Assembly (NCBI GenBank): GCA_002347025.1
Contig: DEAE01000005.1
Location: 131,899 to 195,898 of the forward strand
DNA: 64,000 nucleotides
Reading direction: 5' to 3'
Origin: Acidobacteria bacterium UBA2990
Lineage (GTDB): Bacteria; Acidobacteriota; Vicinamibacteria; Vicinamibacterales; UBA8438
In this document: in pieces, positions 62,740-64,000 of the stretch
How positions within the stretch are numbered: the stretch's first letter is position 1
Layout: each line of letters starts with the position of its first letter
Notes under the pieces: generated by a model
Database searches by the model: none
Seen by the model: the letters and a program-made list of their open reading frames with translations, nothing else
Told to the model about the DNA's origin: nothing
Translations under genes and position numbers: made by a program

Positions 62740-63780
62740 TTACTCAGCTGCCCTCCACACGCCATGGTCGAAACTTTCGTAGTGTTCTGCTAGAAGGTCT
62801 CGCCCAAAATCGCCCCTGAAGTCACGCCAGACACTATGAACGTGGTTGGCGTTGCCCTGCGTGTTGTCGTATTCGATGAGGAACGAGGGTCCTTGAATGC
62901 GGTAATAGTGGGGTTCACCCCGTGCTGCGGCACCCATCCAGGCGAACTTGATGTTCTCAAGACCGCCGTCACGGACTGCTTCTAAACGCTTTTCAGCAAT
63001 TGGTCCAGGTTGGGCAGTCGCGTATTCCTCGATGATCGACCAGAGCGCTTCCTGTTGGCCAGCGTTGAGATCGCGATGTGGCACACCGAAGTCTTCCAGC
63101 ATGGTGACTCTTTGTTGGGCGCTCGTCAAAATGTCTCGCGGGGCCTCTTCGGCGATCATGGCCGCTGACCACTGTGACGAAGTCAGCGATGCAAGTAAGG
63201 ATCTTGCCTGATCTTCTTCACTGCCCAAAACGCGTAGGCCTTGCCTCGGCCCCTCCCGGACTTCAGCCGGATTGGACCCAAAGAACTGTGGACTGGCTGC
63301 GACCGCGGTGCCGTTGACAATGGTCCAATTCTGCGAGATGTGGTGTCCTTCGTAGCGCCATCCCCATGTATTTTGGGTGCCTGGTTCTCCAAACACCATG
63401 AAGAAATACAGATCAGGGTCTCTGATATCTCGGCCTTCGGCTTCGTAGAGTATCTGTTCGAGTTGTCGGATGATCTCGGCTTTAGTGAACCCTTCTTCAC
63501 TCAGGCCGGTTCGAACCAGATCGAGCGCTGCTGCCCGTTGTGAGCCGGTCATCATCTTGAGCGAGACACCTTTCCGTTCGCGTGGGATGAAGTGCCAGTC
63601 GAAGCGGTCTTCGCCGTCGAATGGGAACCGCACAGCGGCTTCTTGTTCAGCGTTCAGGCTATCCAAGAATCTCGCAGCAGCCTCCGCCATTGCCGGGCCC
63701 GGGTCTGGACTCTGCTGAGACAGTCCGACTGTGCCAAGTACTGCGACCAAGCAAATTATATTGACCACCGTTCGCGCCAT
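62740..63780 (-). CDS. Secreted DUF3500 domain protein
   Basis: The 346-residue product has a signal peptide (IICLVAVLGTVGLSQ) and a DUF3500 domain over most of its length. Marks are FPFDGEDRFDWHFIPRERKG (part: DRFDWHFIPRERKG), TWGWRYEGHHISQNWTIVNG (part: GWRYEGHHISQNWTI) and SPQFFGSNPAEV. YDNTQGNANHVHSVWRDF near the end is the second conserved block. No biochemical role is known to me for this family. The ATG at 63780 is preceded by a strong AAAGGAGGGG ribosome binding site, which decides the start over upstream options. Confidence 0.9.
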   Translation of the reverse strand: MARTVVNIICLVAVLGTVGLSQQSPDPGPAMAEAAARFLDSLNAEQEAAVRFPFDGEDRFDWHFIPRERKGVSLKMMTGSQRAAALDLVRTGLSEEGFTKAEIIRQLEQILYEAEGRDIRDPDLYFFMVFGEPGTQNTWGWRYEGHHISQNWTIVNGTAVAASPQFFGSNPAEVREGPRQGLRVLGSEEDQARSLLASLTSSQWSAAMIAEEAPRDILTSAQQRVTMLEDFGVPHRDLNAGQQEALWSIIEEYATAQPGPIAEKRLEAVRDGGLENIKFAWMGAAARGEPHYYRIQGPSFLIEYDNTQGNANHVHSVWRDFRGDFGRDLLAEHYESFDHGVWRAAE

Positions 63781-63979
63781 GACCTCTACCCCTCCTTTAA
63801 CCCCACGCCCCGCACGACACACATCCGCATCTTGGATGGTGCGAAGCTCCTTTAGCATTAGTTCAGGTGCCAAGCCGAGCGTAACCTTGGGGGGAACCCC
63901 GAGTCAAGGTGGAACAACCGTCCTGGCCAGTGGGTGTGTGATTGGGACTGTGACAGAATAGAGCCGGCCCTTCTTTCGT

Positions 63980-64000
63980 GCGCCCGTAGCTCAGCTGGAT
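63980..64000 (+). tRNA. tRNA gene, 5' part only (cut by window edge)
   Basis: The last 21 bases (GCGCCCGTAGCTCAGCTGGA and one more) are the acceptor and D-arm start of a tRNA, identical to the first 21 bases of tRNA-Arg(CCG) at 56403-56479 but on the opposite strand. The anticodon lies outside the window, so the identity is not known. Confidence 0.75.

Overview
The window comes from a diderm (Gram-negative type) bacterium of moderate GC, roughly 50-55% by eye. Evidence for an outer membrane is the TamB-like protein, the Omp85/POTRA protein, a SurA-like N-domain protein and several lipobox proteins. HslUV, ClpXP and Lon, a B12-dependent class II ribonucleotide reductase, an egtB-egtD pair, a DUF3500 protein and coxDEG-type genes together suggest Acidobacteriota or a relative. 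That placement is an inference from gene content. There are no rRNA genes, insertion sequences, phage genes or CRISPR arrays. The sequence reads as a chromosomal segment of mostly housekeeping genes with some accessory metabolism.

Layout, left part. Positions 1-404 hold the start of an ABC-F ATPase on the minus strand. From 985 to 21818 nearly everything is on the plus strand: an ECF sigma/anti-sigma pair, a lipoprotein, an APC permease, hslV-hslU and a large LptM-like lipoprotein. Next come a fumarylacetoacetase-family enzyme, an FSA-type transaldolase and an acyl-CoA carboxylase set (beta subunit, biotin carboxylase, biotin carrier). The carrier gene overlaps tamB, which is followed by a seven-POTRA Omp85 gene and a SurA-like gene. 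A CPBP protease diverges from nrdJ, and the region between them carries a good promoter and tandem NrdR-like boxes.

Middle part. A small membrane protein and an SDR enzyme precede a minus-strand block: rpmE, engB, lon, clpX, clpP, tig and a tRNA-Leu that probably shares a transcript with tig. Divergent from it lie egtB-egtD (ergothioneine synthesis), a PerM-type transporter and a TerB-like gene overlapping it tail to tail. A quaternary-amine type ABC transporter follows, with a fused permease/binding protein like ergothioneine importers. Then come a divergent KamA-family radical SAM enzyme, a phosphatidylserine decarboxylase, a lactonase/metallohydrolase/oxidoreductase group and a glycosyltransferase-like gene.

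Right part. A compact minus-strand biotin operon bioF-bioA-bioD-bioB can supply the cofactor of the carboxylase set. It diverges from a gamma-glutamyltransferase gene, after which come tRNA-Arg(TCG), tRNA-Arg(CCG) and tRNA-Lys(CTT) as a minus-strand cluster. A coxD-coxE-coxG-like operon with a PQQ-type beta-propeller gene follows, without CO dehydrogenase structural genes. The window ends with a PEP-mutase/isocitrate-lyase family enzyme, tRNA-His, a secreted DUF3500 protein and the first 21 bases of another tRNA.

Most notable: NrdR-like boxes at nrdJ; ergothioneine synthesis genes beside an EgtUV-like transporter; the seven-POTRA/TamB pair coupled to a carboxylase; a KamA homologue lacking the classic PLP-loop context; orphan coxDEG genes; and a hairpin hiding the ribosome binding site of the fumarylacetoacetase-family gene.
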